From Sporosarcina globispora (lineage in GTDB: Bacteria; Bacillota; Bacilli; Bacillales; Cytobacillaceae): a stretch of 40,013 nucleotides of DNA. The DNA lies in the NCBI RefSeq assembly GCF_001274725.1, contig NZ_LGUF01000007.1:5361638-5401650 (forward strand), read 5' to 3'. The position numbers and the translations under genes are program-made. Numbering within the stretch: the stretch's first letter is position 1; the number at the start of each line of letters is the position of its first letter. Below, piece after piece: positions 31,490-39,943 of the stretch. The notes under the pieces were generated by a model, which worked only from the letters and a program-made list of their open reading frames with translations, did no database searches and was not told the DNA's origin.

Positions 31490-32638
31490 TTATCTGCCGT
31501 CTGCTACGATATGAATATCAATATTGGAGGTTTCCCTCATAATCATATTAACGATCGAACCCTTCCGTATTTCTTCCCATCTCGTTCTGGCTGACTGGCC
31601 TAAAAGTATTTGCGTGATATGATGTTTTTTCGCAATTTGAATGATTACTTCTGCTGGCTTGCGCTTTCCTTGCTTTTCAACAATAAAAGCAGCATTAAAT
31701 TGCTCAGCAAGCAGCTTCCATTGTTCGAGCTTCTGTTCTCTTTCCGGACCGATCATGTGGCTGTTCCCGGAAGAAACGTTCAGGATAAATAGGTCAGCTT
31801 TGAGACGATGAGCCATTCGCCACCCGCGGCGAATAAGCTTTTCCGCTGTTGGTCCGTAATGAACACATACTAATATTTTTTCATGAACGCCAATCGGTCC
31901 GTTTATCACTTCCCCGCTTATTTGTTCAATTCTTACATCGACATCATCGGCTACTTCGCGAAGCGCCAGCTCTCTTAATGCAGATAGCTTTGCGGTTGTA
32001 AAAAAGTTATTCAAGCTCTGTTCAATTTTTACAGGTGCATAGATTTTCCCTTCCGCCAGCCTCTTTCTCAGTGTTTCTGGAGTCACATCGATTAATTGAA
32101 TTTCATTCGCCTTTTGGATAAATGTATCAGGCAGGCGCTCCCGTACCTTTATGCCGGATATTTGCTGGACAATATCATTTACACTTTCAAGGTGCTGTAT
32201 ATTTACGGCCGAAAATACACTAATTCCCGCCTCAAGCAAATCCTCCACATCCATATATCTTTTCGGATTCAGCGAACCTTTTATGTTCGTGTGGGCCAAT
32301 TCATCAACAAGGACAATTTCCGGCTTTCTCGTTATAATTTTATCAACATTTAATTCGTAAAATTGCTTTCCTTTGTAATTTATTGACTTTAAAGGAACCT
32401 GTTCCAAATCCCCCATTTGTGCTTCCGTTTCAATTCTGCCATGTGTCTCAATCAGACCAATGACAATATCAGCGCCTTCCTTTTTTAGGTCCTGAGCATC
32501 CTGAAGTATTTTATAGGTTTTCCCAACACCAGGGGCTGCACCTACATACAATTTTAACTTTCCCCGCTTTGATTGAGCTATTTCTTCAAGCAGCTCCTCA
32601 GGGGTTTTTCTCCGAAGGTAAGGGTGGTCATTTTTCAT
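31490..32638 (-). CDS. kdpD: Short KdpD: sensor and USP domains without kinase
   Basis: From the ATG at 32638 (AGAGGTG upstream) the product is 382 residues. It contains the KdpD N-terminal domain with its P-loop (VGAAPGVGKTY, about residues 32-42), DELAHTN and AVNIQHLES, followed by a universal-stress-protein domain (about 230-380). The four membrane helices, GAF and histidine kinase of the full 890-residue KdpD are absent, and no kdpE is present. Short KdpD forms are known in Bacillus-type kdp operons, so it is probably not a pseudogene. In S. aureus the USP domain of KdpD binds c-di-AMP, which fits the riboswitch at the operon start. Confidence 0.88.
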   Translation of the reverse strand: MKNDHPYLRRKTPEELLEEIAQSKRGKLKLYVGAAPGVGKTYKILQDAQDLKKEGADIVIGLIETHGRIETEAQMGDLEQVPLKSINYKGKQFYELNVDKIITRKPEIVLVDELAHTNIKGSLNPKRYMDVEDLLEAGISVFSAVNIQHLESVNDIVQQISGIKVRERLPDTFIQKANEIQLIDVTPETLRKRLAEGKIYAPVKIEQSLNNFFTTAKLSALRELALREVADDVDVRIEQISGEVINGPIGVHEKILVCVHYGPTAEKLIRRGWRMAHRLKADLFILNVSSGNSHMIGPEREQKLEQWKLLAEQFNAAFIVEKQGKRKPAEVIIQIAKKHHITQILLGQSARTRWEEIRKGSIVNMIMRETSNIDIHIVADGR

Positions 32639-32691
32639 AACAAAAACACCTCTGCCGTCCTGTAAATAACAGGAGTTGAAATAACAGCAAT

Positions 32692-32728
32692 AGGCACTCA
32701 CAATAAGAAGATTCCTATTTGAGTGCCT
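32692..32728. repeat. Hairpin between kdpC and kdpD
   Basis: AGGCACTCA and TGAGTGCCT flank a 19-base loop, with no T-run. It may attenuate or protect mRNA so that kdpD is made at a different level from kdpABC. Confidence 0.45.
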
Positions 32729-32735
32729 CCCGCTT

Positions 32736-33314
32736 TTATAATAGTTCCATTAAATCAAGATTTAATTTCAAAACGTTGACCCGCTCTTCCCCAAAAAGAC
32801 CTAATTCCTTTCCTTCTGTATGTTTCTCAACTAAGTCTCTTAAAGCTTGCTGATCTATTCCTGTTAATTCCGAAATTCTGCCTACCTGCGCAAAAGCTGC
32901 TTCAGGGCTGATATGCGGATCCAATCCGGAACCGGAGTTTGTCACCAAATCAATCGGAACCTCATTAATTGGAGTACTCGGATTAGCAGCCTTCCAAGCT
33001 TCGACTGAATCTTTTGTACGGTCAATCATTTCCTGGTTTGATGGCGCATAGTTATTTGATCCAGAACCTGCACCATCGTACTCAATACTCGATACCCTTC
33101 CATGGAAATATTCAGGACTTGTAAAGCTTTGGCCAATTAATTCTGACCCAATTACCTCATTTTTTTCATTATATATTAAACTTCCATCTGCTCTATCCGG
33201 CATAATTGCCTGGGCGATCCCTGTTACCGCAAGCGGGTAAAGAAGTCCCCCAACTAGCATGATCAAAAAACTCGTTCTTACTATTGGACCCACAATACTA
33301 TTTAGTCCCTGCAT
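32736..33314 (-). CDS. kdpC: Potassium-transporting ATPase subunit C
   Basis: The 192-residue KdpC has one N-terminal membrane helix (about residues 10-34), then [20 protein letters not shown], the FHGRVSS motif and DPHISPEAA, all typical of KdpC. It stabilises the KdpFABC complex. It follows kdpB by about 40 bases. Confidence 0.95.
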   Translation of the reverse strand: MQGLNSIVGPIVRTSFLIMLVGGLLYPLAVTGIAQAIMPDRADGSLIYNEKNEVIGSELIGQSFTSPEYFHGRVSSIEYDGAGSGSNNYAPSNQEMIDRTKDSVEAWKAANPSTPINEVPIDLVTNSGSGLDPHISPEAAFAQVGRISELTGIDQQALRDLVEKHTEGKELGLFGEERVNVLKLNLDLMELL

Positions 33315-33352
33315 ATGATTTATACCTACTTTCTTCTATTATATATGTTCTC

Positions 33353-35491
33353 TTATACAAAAAGCGCAACGAGAATATCAATCATTTTAATGCCGATAAA
33401 CGGAACCAATACGCCGCCCAATCCAAAGATCGTTAAATTTCTGCGCAGTAATGCATTCGAACTCATTGGTTTGTAAGTGACGCCTTTCATTGCCAATGGA
33501 ATCAATAACGGGATAATGACCGCGTTAAAAATAAGGGCTGAAAGGATCGCTGATAATGGGGAATCCAATCTCATTATATTTAAAACATCCATTTGCGGAA
33601 TCGCCAGCATGAACATGGCCGGAATGATGGCAAAGTATTTGGCAATATCATTCGCGATGCTAAAAGTAGTTAAAGCACCGCGGGTCATTAATAACTGTTT
33701 CCCTATAGAGACCACCTCAATAATTTTTGTTGGATCAGAGTCCAGGTCCACCATGTTGGCAGCTTCTTTTGCAGCTGTTGTGCCGCTGTTCATGGCCAGA
33801 CCTACATCTGCTTGCGCAAGGGCCGGTGCATCATTTGTTCCATCGCCTGTCATCGCCACGAGCTTTCCTTGCTTTTGTTCATATTTGATGACATCAATTT
33901 TATCCTCTGGTTTACATTCTGCGATAAACTCATCAACACCAGCTTCCTTCGCAATAGTCGCTGCAGTGAGCGGGTTATCTCCCGTACACATAACCGTTTT
34001 GATCCCCATTTTCCGAAGCTGTTCAAATCTTTCCTTCATACCTGGCTTTACAGTATCCTTTAAATAAATCAAACCGCAGATCTGATTGTCCACCGCTACA
34101 GCTAATGGTGTCCCCCCCTCTTTGGATATCGCATTTGTTTCCTCGTCCAAATCAACCGGGATTTGTCCGCCTTGAGATTTTACCCAGCTTTTTATGGCTT
34201 CAACTGCACCTTTTCTAACTTGGCGGCCGTCCGCTAAATCCATTCCACTCATTCTTGTTTCAGCTTTAAATTCAATAAATGCTCCGCTTTCTGCCAGCTT
34301 TTTATCAATCTTTGCGCCTCTTTGCTTCAGCAGCTCAATCACAGAACGCCCTTCAGGTGTTTCATCCTTTAAGGAACTTAGCACTGTCCAATAAGAAAGC
34401 TCCTCATTCTTTACATCTCCAACTGGAATAAAATCGCTCGCCATCCTGTTCCCAAACGTAATGGTACCCGTTTTATCCAATATGATCGTATTAATATCAC
34501 CAGCTGCCTCTACTGCTTTCCCTGACATTGCTATAACATTGAATTGAGTCACCCGGTCCATTCCCGCAATTCCAATGGCAGAGAGCAATCCTCCAATCGT
34601 TGTTGGGATTAAGCAAACGAGCAAAGCAATTAAGACCGGAATTTCCAGCTGGAAGCCCAAGTACTTTGTAAAGAACGGCAAAGTAACGACGACAATCATA
34701 AAAATTAACGTCAAACTGGTTAAAACGGTATTCAGGGCAATTTCATTTGGCGTTTTTTGGCGTTCTGCACCTTCTACCAAAGAGATCATTCTGTCTAAGA
34801 ACGACTCCCCCGGATTACTTGTCATTCTCACCTTAATCTCATCACTGACTACCCGTGTTCCTCCAGTAACTGAGTTGAAGTCTCCACCTGTTTCTTTCAC
34901 TACAGGCGCTGACTCCCCTGTAATCGCAGACTCATCAACGGATGCCAGACCTTCGATCACTTCCCCATCTCCAGGAATCATTTCACCTTGAGATACGATG
35001 ACAATATCACCTTTTCTCAAATGAGCTGAAGGCAATTTTTCAATTTTCCCATTTGGTCTGACCACATTTGCCATGATTTCTTTCTTTGATTGCTTTAATG
35101 AGCTTGCCTGTGCTTTTCCGCGCCCTTCAGCTAATGCCTCAGCAAAGTTGGCAAATAAAACGGTAAATAACAAAATCAGCGTAACGGTAATATTAAACCA
35201 TGGCTCAACTCCGCTGTTTCCAAAGGCTTGTGGAGCGAAAGACAAGATCAAGGTAATGAAAAACCCGATTTCAACAACAAACATGATCGGGTTCTTAACC
35301 ATAGTTCTTGGATCCAGCTTTAGAAACGATTCCTTTATAGCCTGAAAGATCATGACTTTATCCATCATTTTTTTATTTCCATCCTTATTATTGAATTCAT
35401 GATTGGCGTTACTATTCAATTCATTTTCACGTTTCGTTTGATCTGATATTTTTGAAGTACTGGTACGTTCCTTTAATGCTTGGTTTCCCAA
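33353..35491 (-). CDS. kdpB: Potassium-transporting P-type ATPase subunit B
   Basis: The 712-residue protein is the catalytic KdpB. It has [10 protein letters not shown] (actuator), [13 protein letters not shown] (phosphorylated Asp in DKTGT), the nucleotide domain with [17 protein letters not shown] and [18 protein letters not shown] (hinge and metal site). An N-terminal extension of about 45 polar residues is longer than in E. coli. ATP hydrolysis here drives K+ uptake through KdpA. Stop of kdpA and start of kdpB are 1 base apart. Confidence 0.96.
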   Translation of the reverse strand: MGNQALKERTSTSKISDQTKRENELNSNANHEFNNKDGNKKMMDKVMIFQAIKESFLKLDPRTMVKNPIMFVVEIGFFITLILSFAPQAFGNSGVEPWFNITVTLILLFTVLFANFAEALAEGRGKAQASSLKQSKKEIMANVVRPNGKIEKLPSAHLRKGDIVIVSQGEMIPGDGEVIEGLASVDESAITGESAPVVKETGGDFNSVTGGTRVVSDEIKVRMTSNPGESFLDRMISLVEGAERQKTPNEIALNTVLTSLTLIFMIVVVTLPFFTKYLGFQLEIPVLIALLVCLIPTTIGGLLSAIGIAGMDRVTQFNVIAMSGKAVEAAGDINTIILDKTGTITFGNRMASDFIPVGDVKNEELSYWTVLSSLKDETPEGRSVIELLKQRGAKIDKKLAESGAFIEFKAETRMSGMDLADGRQVRKGAVEAIKSWVKSQGGQIPVDLDEETNAISKEGGTPLAVAVDNQICGLIYLKDTVKPGMKERFEQLRKMGIKTVMCTGDNPLTAATIAKEAGVDEFIAECKPEDKIDVIKYEQKQGKLVAMTGDGTNDAPALAQADVGLAMNSGTTAAKEAANMVDLDSDPTKIIEVVSIGKQLLMTRGALTTFSIANDIAKYFAIIPAMFMLAIPQMDVLNIMRLDSPLSAILSALIFNAVIIPLLIPLAMKGVTYKPMSSNALLRRNLTIFGLGGVLVPFIGIKMIDILVALFV

Positions 35492-35492
35492 T

Positions 35493-37181
35493 TTAAATCC
35501 CTCCAGCCTGCATTGTTAAATATTCTGCAACCGGTCCCAGCACTAAAGTTGGGAAGAAAGTAAGTGCACCTACGATAAAAATGGTTCCAATCAAGATCGT
35601 TCCAAATAAGGATGTATCTGTGCGGAAGGTCCCAACTGTTTCTGGCACTAATTTCTTTGCAGCTAAAGATCCGGCCACTGCCAGCATCGTTACTAAACCG
35701 AAGAAGCGGCCAAGGTACATGACAATACCTGTGGAAATATTCCAGAATGGCGTCGCGTCGCCCAGCCCTTCAAAACCAGATCCATTATTTGCTGCTGAAG
35801 ACGTATATTCATAGACTACCTGGCTGATGCCATGGAAGCCTGAGTTTGAAATCGCATCCGTTCCAAGCGGTGAAAATAAAGCTATGGAAGAAGCACCGAG
35901 AATTAATAGCGGATGCATCAGCATTGTTACCGCGATCAGCTTCATTTCTTTTCCTTCAATCTTTTTGCCCAAAAACTCCGGTGTACGGCCAACCATTAAG
36001 CCCGATAGGAATACGGCAATCATTGCGTACATGATGACGTTAATAAAGCCGGCTCCAACTCCGCCGAAAACAGTATTCAAAAGCATATTGGAAAGGACAA
36101 GCATTCCGCCAATCGGCGTCATCGTATCATGCATGGTGTTGACTGCACCTGTTTCCGATGCGGTTGTCACAACAGAATATAGAGCAGATTGCCCAGTTCC
36201 AAATCTTACTTCCTTGCCTTCCATGCTGCCTTGATCATGCTGAACGCCCATAGCATTTAAATCCGGATTTCCCTGGAATTCATGGGTTAACGTGATTCCA
36301 AGGAAAACAACAAAAATCATTGCCATTGAAACAAATAAGATTCTCCCTTGTTTTGCGTTTCCTGCCATTCTTCCATATGTGAATGGCATGGCAGTCGGCA
36401 GCAATAGCATTAATAGAATCTGTATAAAATTGCTAAGTGCATTAGGATTTTCAAATGGGTGCGCCGAGTTTACTCCAAAGAATCCGCCGCCGTTATTCCC
36501 AAGCTCCTTTATTGACAGAAATGAACCGACAGGTCCGCGGGCAATACTTTGCTCAGCGCCGTCTATCGTTTGTGCTGTAATCGTTGGCTCTAAAGTCTGC
36601 GGTACACCTAATGCGATAAAAATGATAGCAGTCGCAAAGGAAATAGGAAGCAGTACCCGGGTAATTGCTCTAATTAAATCAACATAAAAGTTTCCGATTG
36701 TTTTGCCTGACAAACCTCTTACAAAAGCAATCGCCACAGCAAGGGCAGTACCTGGTGCTGCAAACATCATAAACAGAATACCTATCATTTGAGAAAAGTA
36801 AGATAAGCCGCTCTCGCCGCTATAGTGCTGCAGATTTGTATTCGTCATGAAACTGATCGCTGTATTAAATGCCAGCGCTGGGTCCATTCCGGCAATGCCA
36901 CTTGGATTTAATGGCAGGATTCCCTGTAATCTGAATATCAGATAGACGAGCACAATCATAAAGGCGTTTGCCAGTACCAGTGAAAGAGCATACTGTTTCC
37001 ATGACTGGTTTTCTTTTTTGATGCCGCCCATTTTATAAAACACATTTTCGATAGGTCCATAAACTTTATCTAAGCTTGTAACATGATAATCAAATGCCTT
37101 GGCCAGATAGATGCCCATTGGCTTTGCCAGAAGTGCTGCAGCCAAAAGGGTTATGATGATTGAAAGGATAGTAGTAAACAC
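35493..37181 (-). CDS. kdpA: Potassium-transporting ATPase subunit A
   Basis: From the GTG at 37181 the product is 562 residues. It has ten membrane segments and the selectivity-loop repeats of the SKT family: [48 protein letters not shown] and [20 protein letters not shown] lies just before that GTG; the frame also opens at a TTG inside this site, which is less likely. KdpA takes up K+ with high affinity. Confidence 0.95.
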   Translation of the reverse strand: MFTTILSIIITLLAAALLAKPMGIYLAKAFDYHVTSLDKVYGPIENVFYKMGGIKKENQSWKQYALSLVLANAFMIVLVYLIFRLQGILPLNPSGIAGMDPALAFNTAISFMTNTNLQHYSGESGLSYFSQMIGILFMMFAAPGTALAVAIAFVRGLSGKTIGNFYVDLIRAITRVLLPISFATAIIFIALGVPQTLEPTITAQTIDGAEQSIARGPVGSFLSIKELGNNGGGFFGVNSAHPFENPNALSNFIQILLMLLLPTAMPFTYGRMAGNAKQGRILFVSMAMIFVVFLGITLTHEFQGNPDLNAMGVQHDQGSMEGKEVRFGTGQSALYSVVTTASETGAVNTMHDTMTPIGGMLVLSNMLLNTVFGGVGAGFINVIMYAMIAVFLSGLMVGRTPEFLGKKIEGKEMKLIAVTMLMHPLLILGASSIALFSPLGTDAISNSGFHGISQVVYEYTSSAANNGSGFEGLGDATPFWNISTGIVMYLGRFFGLVTMLAVAGSLAAKKLVPETVGTFRTDTSLFGTILIGTIFIVGALTFFPTLVLGPVAEYLTMQAGGI

Positions 37182-37201
37182 CGAATTAACCTCCAAATAT
37201 A

Positions 37202-37282
37202 TTAAAATTTCTCTGGATTGACTAATACATATAAAAGATAAACACTAACGATTGAAGTGATTCCCAAAAGAATTGACATCAT
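37202..37282 (-). CDS. kdpF: Potassium-transporting ATPase subunit F
   Basis: A 26-residue single-helix peptide, MMSILLGITSIVSVYLLYV then LVNPEKF. The LLYVLxxPEKF end is the KdpF hallmark. It lies 20 bases before kdpA and its start overlaps the stop of the peptide gene upstream (ATGA). KdpF stabilises the Kdp complex. Confidence 0.9.
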   Translation of the reverse strand: MMSILLGITSIVSVYLLYVLVNPEKF

Positions 37283-37386
37283 TGTTCTTCACTTCCCTGG
37301 TCAACAACTTTAGAGGACCATTTTGCCAGTCCCGCCATTAATATAGGCAGCAGGATGAATAAACCTGCCATCATAACATCCAACAT
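37279..37386 (-). CDS. 35-residue membrane peptide ahead of kdpF
   Basis: From the ATG at 37386, with AGGAGGTTACGAAC before it, the frame encodes a hydrophobic helix (MAGLFILLPILMAGLA) and a charged tail (KWSSKVVDQGSEEQ). It overlaps kdpF by 4 bases, so the two are coupled. Strong ribosome binding site and coupling argue for a real gene. I know no function; it may be a further small Kdp subunit. Confidence 0.65.
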   Translation of the reverse strand: MLDVMMAGLFILLPILMAGLAKWSSKVVDQGSEEQ

Positions 37387-37433
37387 GTTCGTAACCTCCT
37401 AAAAATCAATGAATTAAAAAAGAAATATTAAGG

Positions 37434-37793
37434 CTATTCGTATAAATAACTTGTTTTGCACCAAGTGATTGGGAATTTCAAAGGATATTGTTTATTTTTT
37501 GTCATGACTATGATAGGCGCCTTTGAACTTGCCCGAACAATTTTCAATAAGAAGCAAGTATCGGCCAAGCTGTCTTCAATAAAAATAATTTTTTCTAACT
37601 CTTCTCCGAGCTCGATAAATGTCTCCTGACCATCTATTAGAAAAATGTCCGTAATGCCCTTGCTCTGCAAGCCGGAATGGACTCGATGATCGCCGGTTAA
37701 AAAGACAAGGGAATCATCTCGTCCAATTTGATTAGTCACATCGATTAAGACCTGATAGCTGGGAATGCATAAAAGGAAACATGCCTTTTTCAT
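37434..37793 (-). CDS. Uncharacterised 119-residue protein of the kdp locus
   Basis: The protein has alternating beta and alpha stretches (KKACFLLCIPSYQVLIDVT, DIFLIDGQET, IIFIEDS, APIIVMTKN) like a receiver or Rossmann-type half domain, but no P-loop or phosphoacceptor pattern that I trust. AAAAGGAG lies a few bases before the ATG. It lies about 50 bases upstream of the kdpF peptide genes on the same strand. A regulatory role in K+ uptake is a guess from position. Confidence 0.6.
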   Translation of the reverse strand: MKKACFLLCIPSYQVLIDVTNQIGRDDSLVFLTGDHRVHSGLQSKGITDIFLIDGQETFIELGEELEKIIFIEDSLADTCFLLKIVRASSKAPIIVMTKNKQYPLKFPITWCKTSYLYE

Positions 37794-37893
37794 CGATTCA
37801 GATTCTCCTTTTCTCCGTTTGAAAATTTTGCTGTCAATACCGGGTCCTTGCCTTTAATAATCTTGATCTTTTCAAACCACCTCCCTAACTTAT

Positions 37894-38076
37894 AAAAATA
37901 AAAAGACCAATGCGTTCTCTTTCCCCAGACTGAACTATAGAGCTGCATGTCTATCCAGATAACAGATAGCCAAATGCAAAACTCAGTTGCTTCAGCTTGT
38001 TGGAGAAAAAGTACACATTGGTCTACGTAATGCCCAGCAAACAGCTTTTCTGCTTCCCCTGCATTCTGTCTCCCAT
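37894..38076 (-). ncRNA. Structured leader element 1, terminator at its end
   Basis: On the minus strand the element starts with a conserved domain (38002-38076), then a stem AGACCAATG / CATTGGTCT that closes about 100 bases later (37903-37913) and runs into TTTTTATTTTT. About 62 of 76 positions of the first domain match element 2 at 38820-38895. The interior differs but also holds a hairpin (CTATC/GATAG). It could be an attenuator for the kdp genes or a dispersed repeat. Confidence 0.5.
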
Positions 38077-38077
38077 A

Positions 38078-38143
38078 AGAAAAGCGCAAGCGCCTTGCCC
38101 ACCCCCGACAAACGAGAGGGGGTAGGCACTGGAGCTAGACAGT
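38078..38143. repeat. Dispersed Bacillaceae repeat (GCGCTTGCGCTTTTC type)
   Basis: Contains AAAAGCGCAAGCGCCTTG at one end and CTGGAGCTAGACAG at the other, with a TGCC-ACCCCC/GGGGGT-GGCA hairpin between. I recognise these ends from many intergenic repeats in Bacillaceae. It inserted between the small reading frame at 38144 and element 1. Confidence 0.7.
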
Positions 38144-38222
38144 TCTCGAAGTACAAAAATATACTATCAATTTCTTCAAAATATAAATCAATTAAATCAG
38201 TTAAGCACTGCTTACTCATCAC
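38144..38222 (-). pseudogene. Small gene interrupted by the dispersed repeat
   Basis: An ATG at 38222 overlaps the stop of the Spo0M-like gene (ATGA) and is preceded by AAAGGAG. It reads SKQCLTDLIDLYFEEIDSI, then FLYFENC, and runs into the repeat at 38143. The residues beyond are repeat-derived. The original gene was probably longer and was cut by the insertion. Confidence 0.45.
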
Positions 38223-38602
38223 TCCTTTACAGTTATTTGCAGCAGGCTTTCTGCTGTCAAGACTTGATCGTTCTCTAATAATATCCTGGCAGCAGCCATA
38301 TAATTTTTACTTCCAATTTGTTCAGGGATATCAAGTCTGAAAGGCACTTCCTTTCTTTCAATTGCGTTAAGGACAAATGAACAAATAACAGAATGTGAGT
38401 TAATGATACTCTCATTAAGATTGCTGATATTATAATCTACTAAATCAATATCATATCTTTTCACCTTTAAGGGAACCATGCCGCCTGTCAGCTCTAAGCG
38501 GCCTTCAATAATATCCCCAGGTTCGAATGCATTCTTTTCAAAAATGATTTTGGCTTTTATGAGCCCGATCCCCATTTTAAGTGCATACTTTAACAGCATC
38601 AT
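38219..38602 (-). CDS. Spo0M-like (arrestin-fold) protein
   Basis: The 127-residue product shows the Spo0M N-terminal arrestin-like pattern: GIGLIKAKIIFEKNAFEPGDIIEGRLELTGG and KVKRYDIDL, then beta-rich sequence with VPFRLDIPEQ. Spo0M of B. subtilis is about 258 residues, so this has only one arrestin lobe. Spo0M affects sporulation and cell-division control; the role of short forms is unknown. It is the first gene behind the c-di-AMP riboswitch and element 2. The start codon is uncertain since the ribosome binding site is weak. Confidence 0.7.
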   Translation of the reverse strand: MMLLKYALKMGIGLIKAKIIFEKNAFEPGDIIEGRLELTGGMVPLKVKRYDIDLVDYNISNLNESIINSHSVICSFVLNAIERKEVPFRLDIPEQIGSKNYMAAARILLENDQVLTAESLLQITVKE

Positions 38603-38717
38603 AATAAATTCACCCTAATTTCCTTTTAAATTGATTCATTTTTGCTTTTTATGAAAGCTAATCTAATTGCATACATTTCCTGTTAGGGCATTCTTTGTCC
38701 TCCCTTAATTTTTCAGC

Positions 38718-38895
38718 AAAAAAATAGACCAATGTTTACTAAATCCCCCAAATTAAAAACAAGCGGCAACCTGACTCAATTGGAAAGTCAAATCGAAATT
38801 GACACTTTTTTAATATTTAAGAGAAAAAGTATACATTGGTCTACTTAACGCCCAGCAAGCAATCTTTTATGCTTCCTTTGCATTCCGTCTTCCAT
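38718..38895 (-). ncRNA. Structured leader element 2, terminator at its end
   Basis: Minus strand: a conserved domain (38820-38895) leads into GTAGACCAATGTATAC, which pairs with GTAAACATTGGTCTAC-like sequence at 38723-38739 and ends in TTTTTTT. A GTCAA/TTGAC hairpin lies in between. It sits between the c-di-AMP riboswitch and the Spo0M-like gene. A possible 16-codon frame from 38895 (MEDGMQRKHKRLLAGR) is not conserved in element 1, so RNA structure rather than peptide seems to matter. Confidence 0.5.
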
Positions 38896-38965
38896 GTTAC
38901 CTTTTAAAAATAGGCATAATAAAAAGACCTACTATTGGCCAGGCTGCTTCTTCTGCTGGTGCACA

Positions 38966-39130
38966 ACAAAAAAGCCCCCTGGTTTAAAGGCGGTCTTATG
39001 ACCTCCTTCGCTTTAGCCGACGAAGTTAGCTGACGGGTAGGATGGCGAAAGAGTGATCTCATCCCTTCTACATTTGTAGAATTAACCCCTGAAAATTGGG
39101 TCCTCCGTTCTCATTTTGAGATTAGGCCGA
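38966..39130 (-). promoter_or_regulatory. c-di-AMP (ydaO/yuaA-type) riboswitch with terminator
   Basis: Read on the minus strand, the conserved elements occur in order: TAATCTCAAAATGAGAACGG, GGACCCAATTTT, GGGGTTAATTCT, a variable hairpin (TACAAATGTA), GGGATGAGA, CCATCCTACCCGTCAGCTAA, CTTCGTCGGCTAAAGCGAAG, GAGGTC. This matches the ydaO class, which turns genes off when c-di-AMP is high. A terminator follows (38966-38993, GGGGGCTTTTTT). Its genes are the Spo0M-like gene and the kdp locus; in Bacillus this class controls K+ uptake genes including kdp. Confidence 0.9.
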
Positions 39131-39157
39131 AATATTTGATTTGTTGATTACGAGCTT

Positions 39158-39187
39158 ATTTTACTCCCAATTGCATTTAAATGTAAA
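39158..39187 (-). promoter_or_regulatory. Promoter of the riboswitch / kdp transcript
   Basis: Minus strand: TTTACA (39182-39187), 18 bases, TAAAAT (39158-39163). Transcription would begin just before the riboswitch. Confidence 0.65.
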
Positions 39188-39309
39188 TAGTTATAAAAAC
39201 CAAAAATACATCTTTTCGGTTTGAAATTGACGAAAATCATAGCTTTTTCATATGTTTTTTAACTATATCTATATTTTTCTAACTTTTTCATTTCAATAAA
39301 AAAATGGAA

Positions 39310-39339
39310 TTGACAAAATTCGTCCATTCCAAGTAAGAT
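39310..39339 (+). promoter_or_regulatory. Promoter of the MpsC-like gene
   Basis: TTGACA (39310-39315), 18 bases, TAAGAT (39334-39339). An inverted repeat TGGAA/TTCCA (39305-39330) covers the -35 region and could be an operator. Confidence 0.6.
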
Positions 39340-39372
39340 TATTCGGAATTAACCAATTGGGGGGAATAGGAA

Positions 39373-39753
39373 ATGCCTTTTCATAAAAAGAGATTGGAAG
39401 CTGAAATAAGTGAAGCATTTATTAAACAGCAAAGGGACTTAATTGGCAGAGGGCCACAGGAAACAAAAACTTATATCGTTCATGATATGGTCATTGTGCG
39501 TTTCAAAGGCGTATTAACTGTTGAGGAAAAACATTTAGTTCAGCATGACACAGGAAGAAAGGTCGTAAAGCAAATGCGCCAGGTGCTGCGCGAGATGTAC
39601 AGCAAGAACTTTGAAGATATTGTAGAAAAACATACAAAATGCAAGGTCCTTTCAAGCCACAGCGATATCAGCACAAAAATGGGCGAACGCATCGAGGTTT
39701 TTGTCGTGGATAAAGATTTAGAAAAATGTCTTGAAAAGGAAGAGTTAAGATAA
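39373..39753 (+). CDS. DUF2294 / MpsC-family protein
   Basis: The 126-residue soluble protein matches DUF2294: LEAEISEAFIKQQRDLIGRGP, TKTYIVHDMVIVRFKGVLT-EE and DISTKMGERIEVFVVD. In S. aureus the family member MpsC is encoded with the Na+-pumping MpsAB complex; many Bacillus genomes carry lone copies, as here. GGGGGGAATAGG precedes the ATG. It diverges from the riboswitch-kdp unit. Its molecular role is unknown. Confidence 0.82.
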   Translation: MPFHKKRLEAEISEAFIKQQRDLIGRGPQETKTYIVHDMVIVRFKGVLTVEEKHLVQHDTGRKVVKQMRQVLREMYSKNFEDIVEKHTKCKVLSSHSDISTKMGERIEVFVVDKDLEKCLEKEELR

Positions 39754-39766
39754 AACTGCCAAGGAT

Positions 39767-39792
39767 AGTTCCTCAATATGGGGAACTTTTTT
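39767..39792 (+). terminator. Terminator of the MpsC-like gene
   Basis: AGTTCC-TCAATATGG-GGAACT followed by TTTTTTT, starting 13 bases after the stop codon. Confidence 0.8.
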
Positions 39793-39943
39793 TAATTGCA
39801 TATGTTATAAAACTTAGAAATAAATAGGTTTCGCTAATAACAAAAATATACTAAAATGACCTCTATTTGAATTTTAAATTCTGATGATAATTATACATTT
39901 TATTCATTTTATAAATTTTATTCTACCTTCTTATTGAATGCTA

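Noticed and set aside
31490..32638. kdpD as a truncated pseudogene
   Set aside because: It has no frameshift and ends cleanly after a complete USP domain, and short KdpD proteins occur in other Bacillus-type kdp operons.
33477..36687. Several long open frames antisense to kdpB and kdpA
   Set aside because: They are mirror frames of strongly coding genes, with no ribosome binding sites and no family features.
37790..38089. 99-residue minus-strand open frame ending at the start of the 119-residue gene
   Set aside because: It runs through element 1 and its terminator stem, its start lies at the edge of the dispersed repeat, and the matching part of element 2 has a stop in that frame. I see it as a chance frame in a structured element.
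38848..38895. 16-codon leader peptide frame in element 2
   Set aside because: The frame is not kept in element 1 because of an indel, so peptide-based attenuation is not supported.
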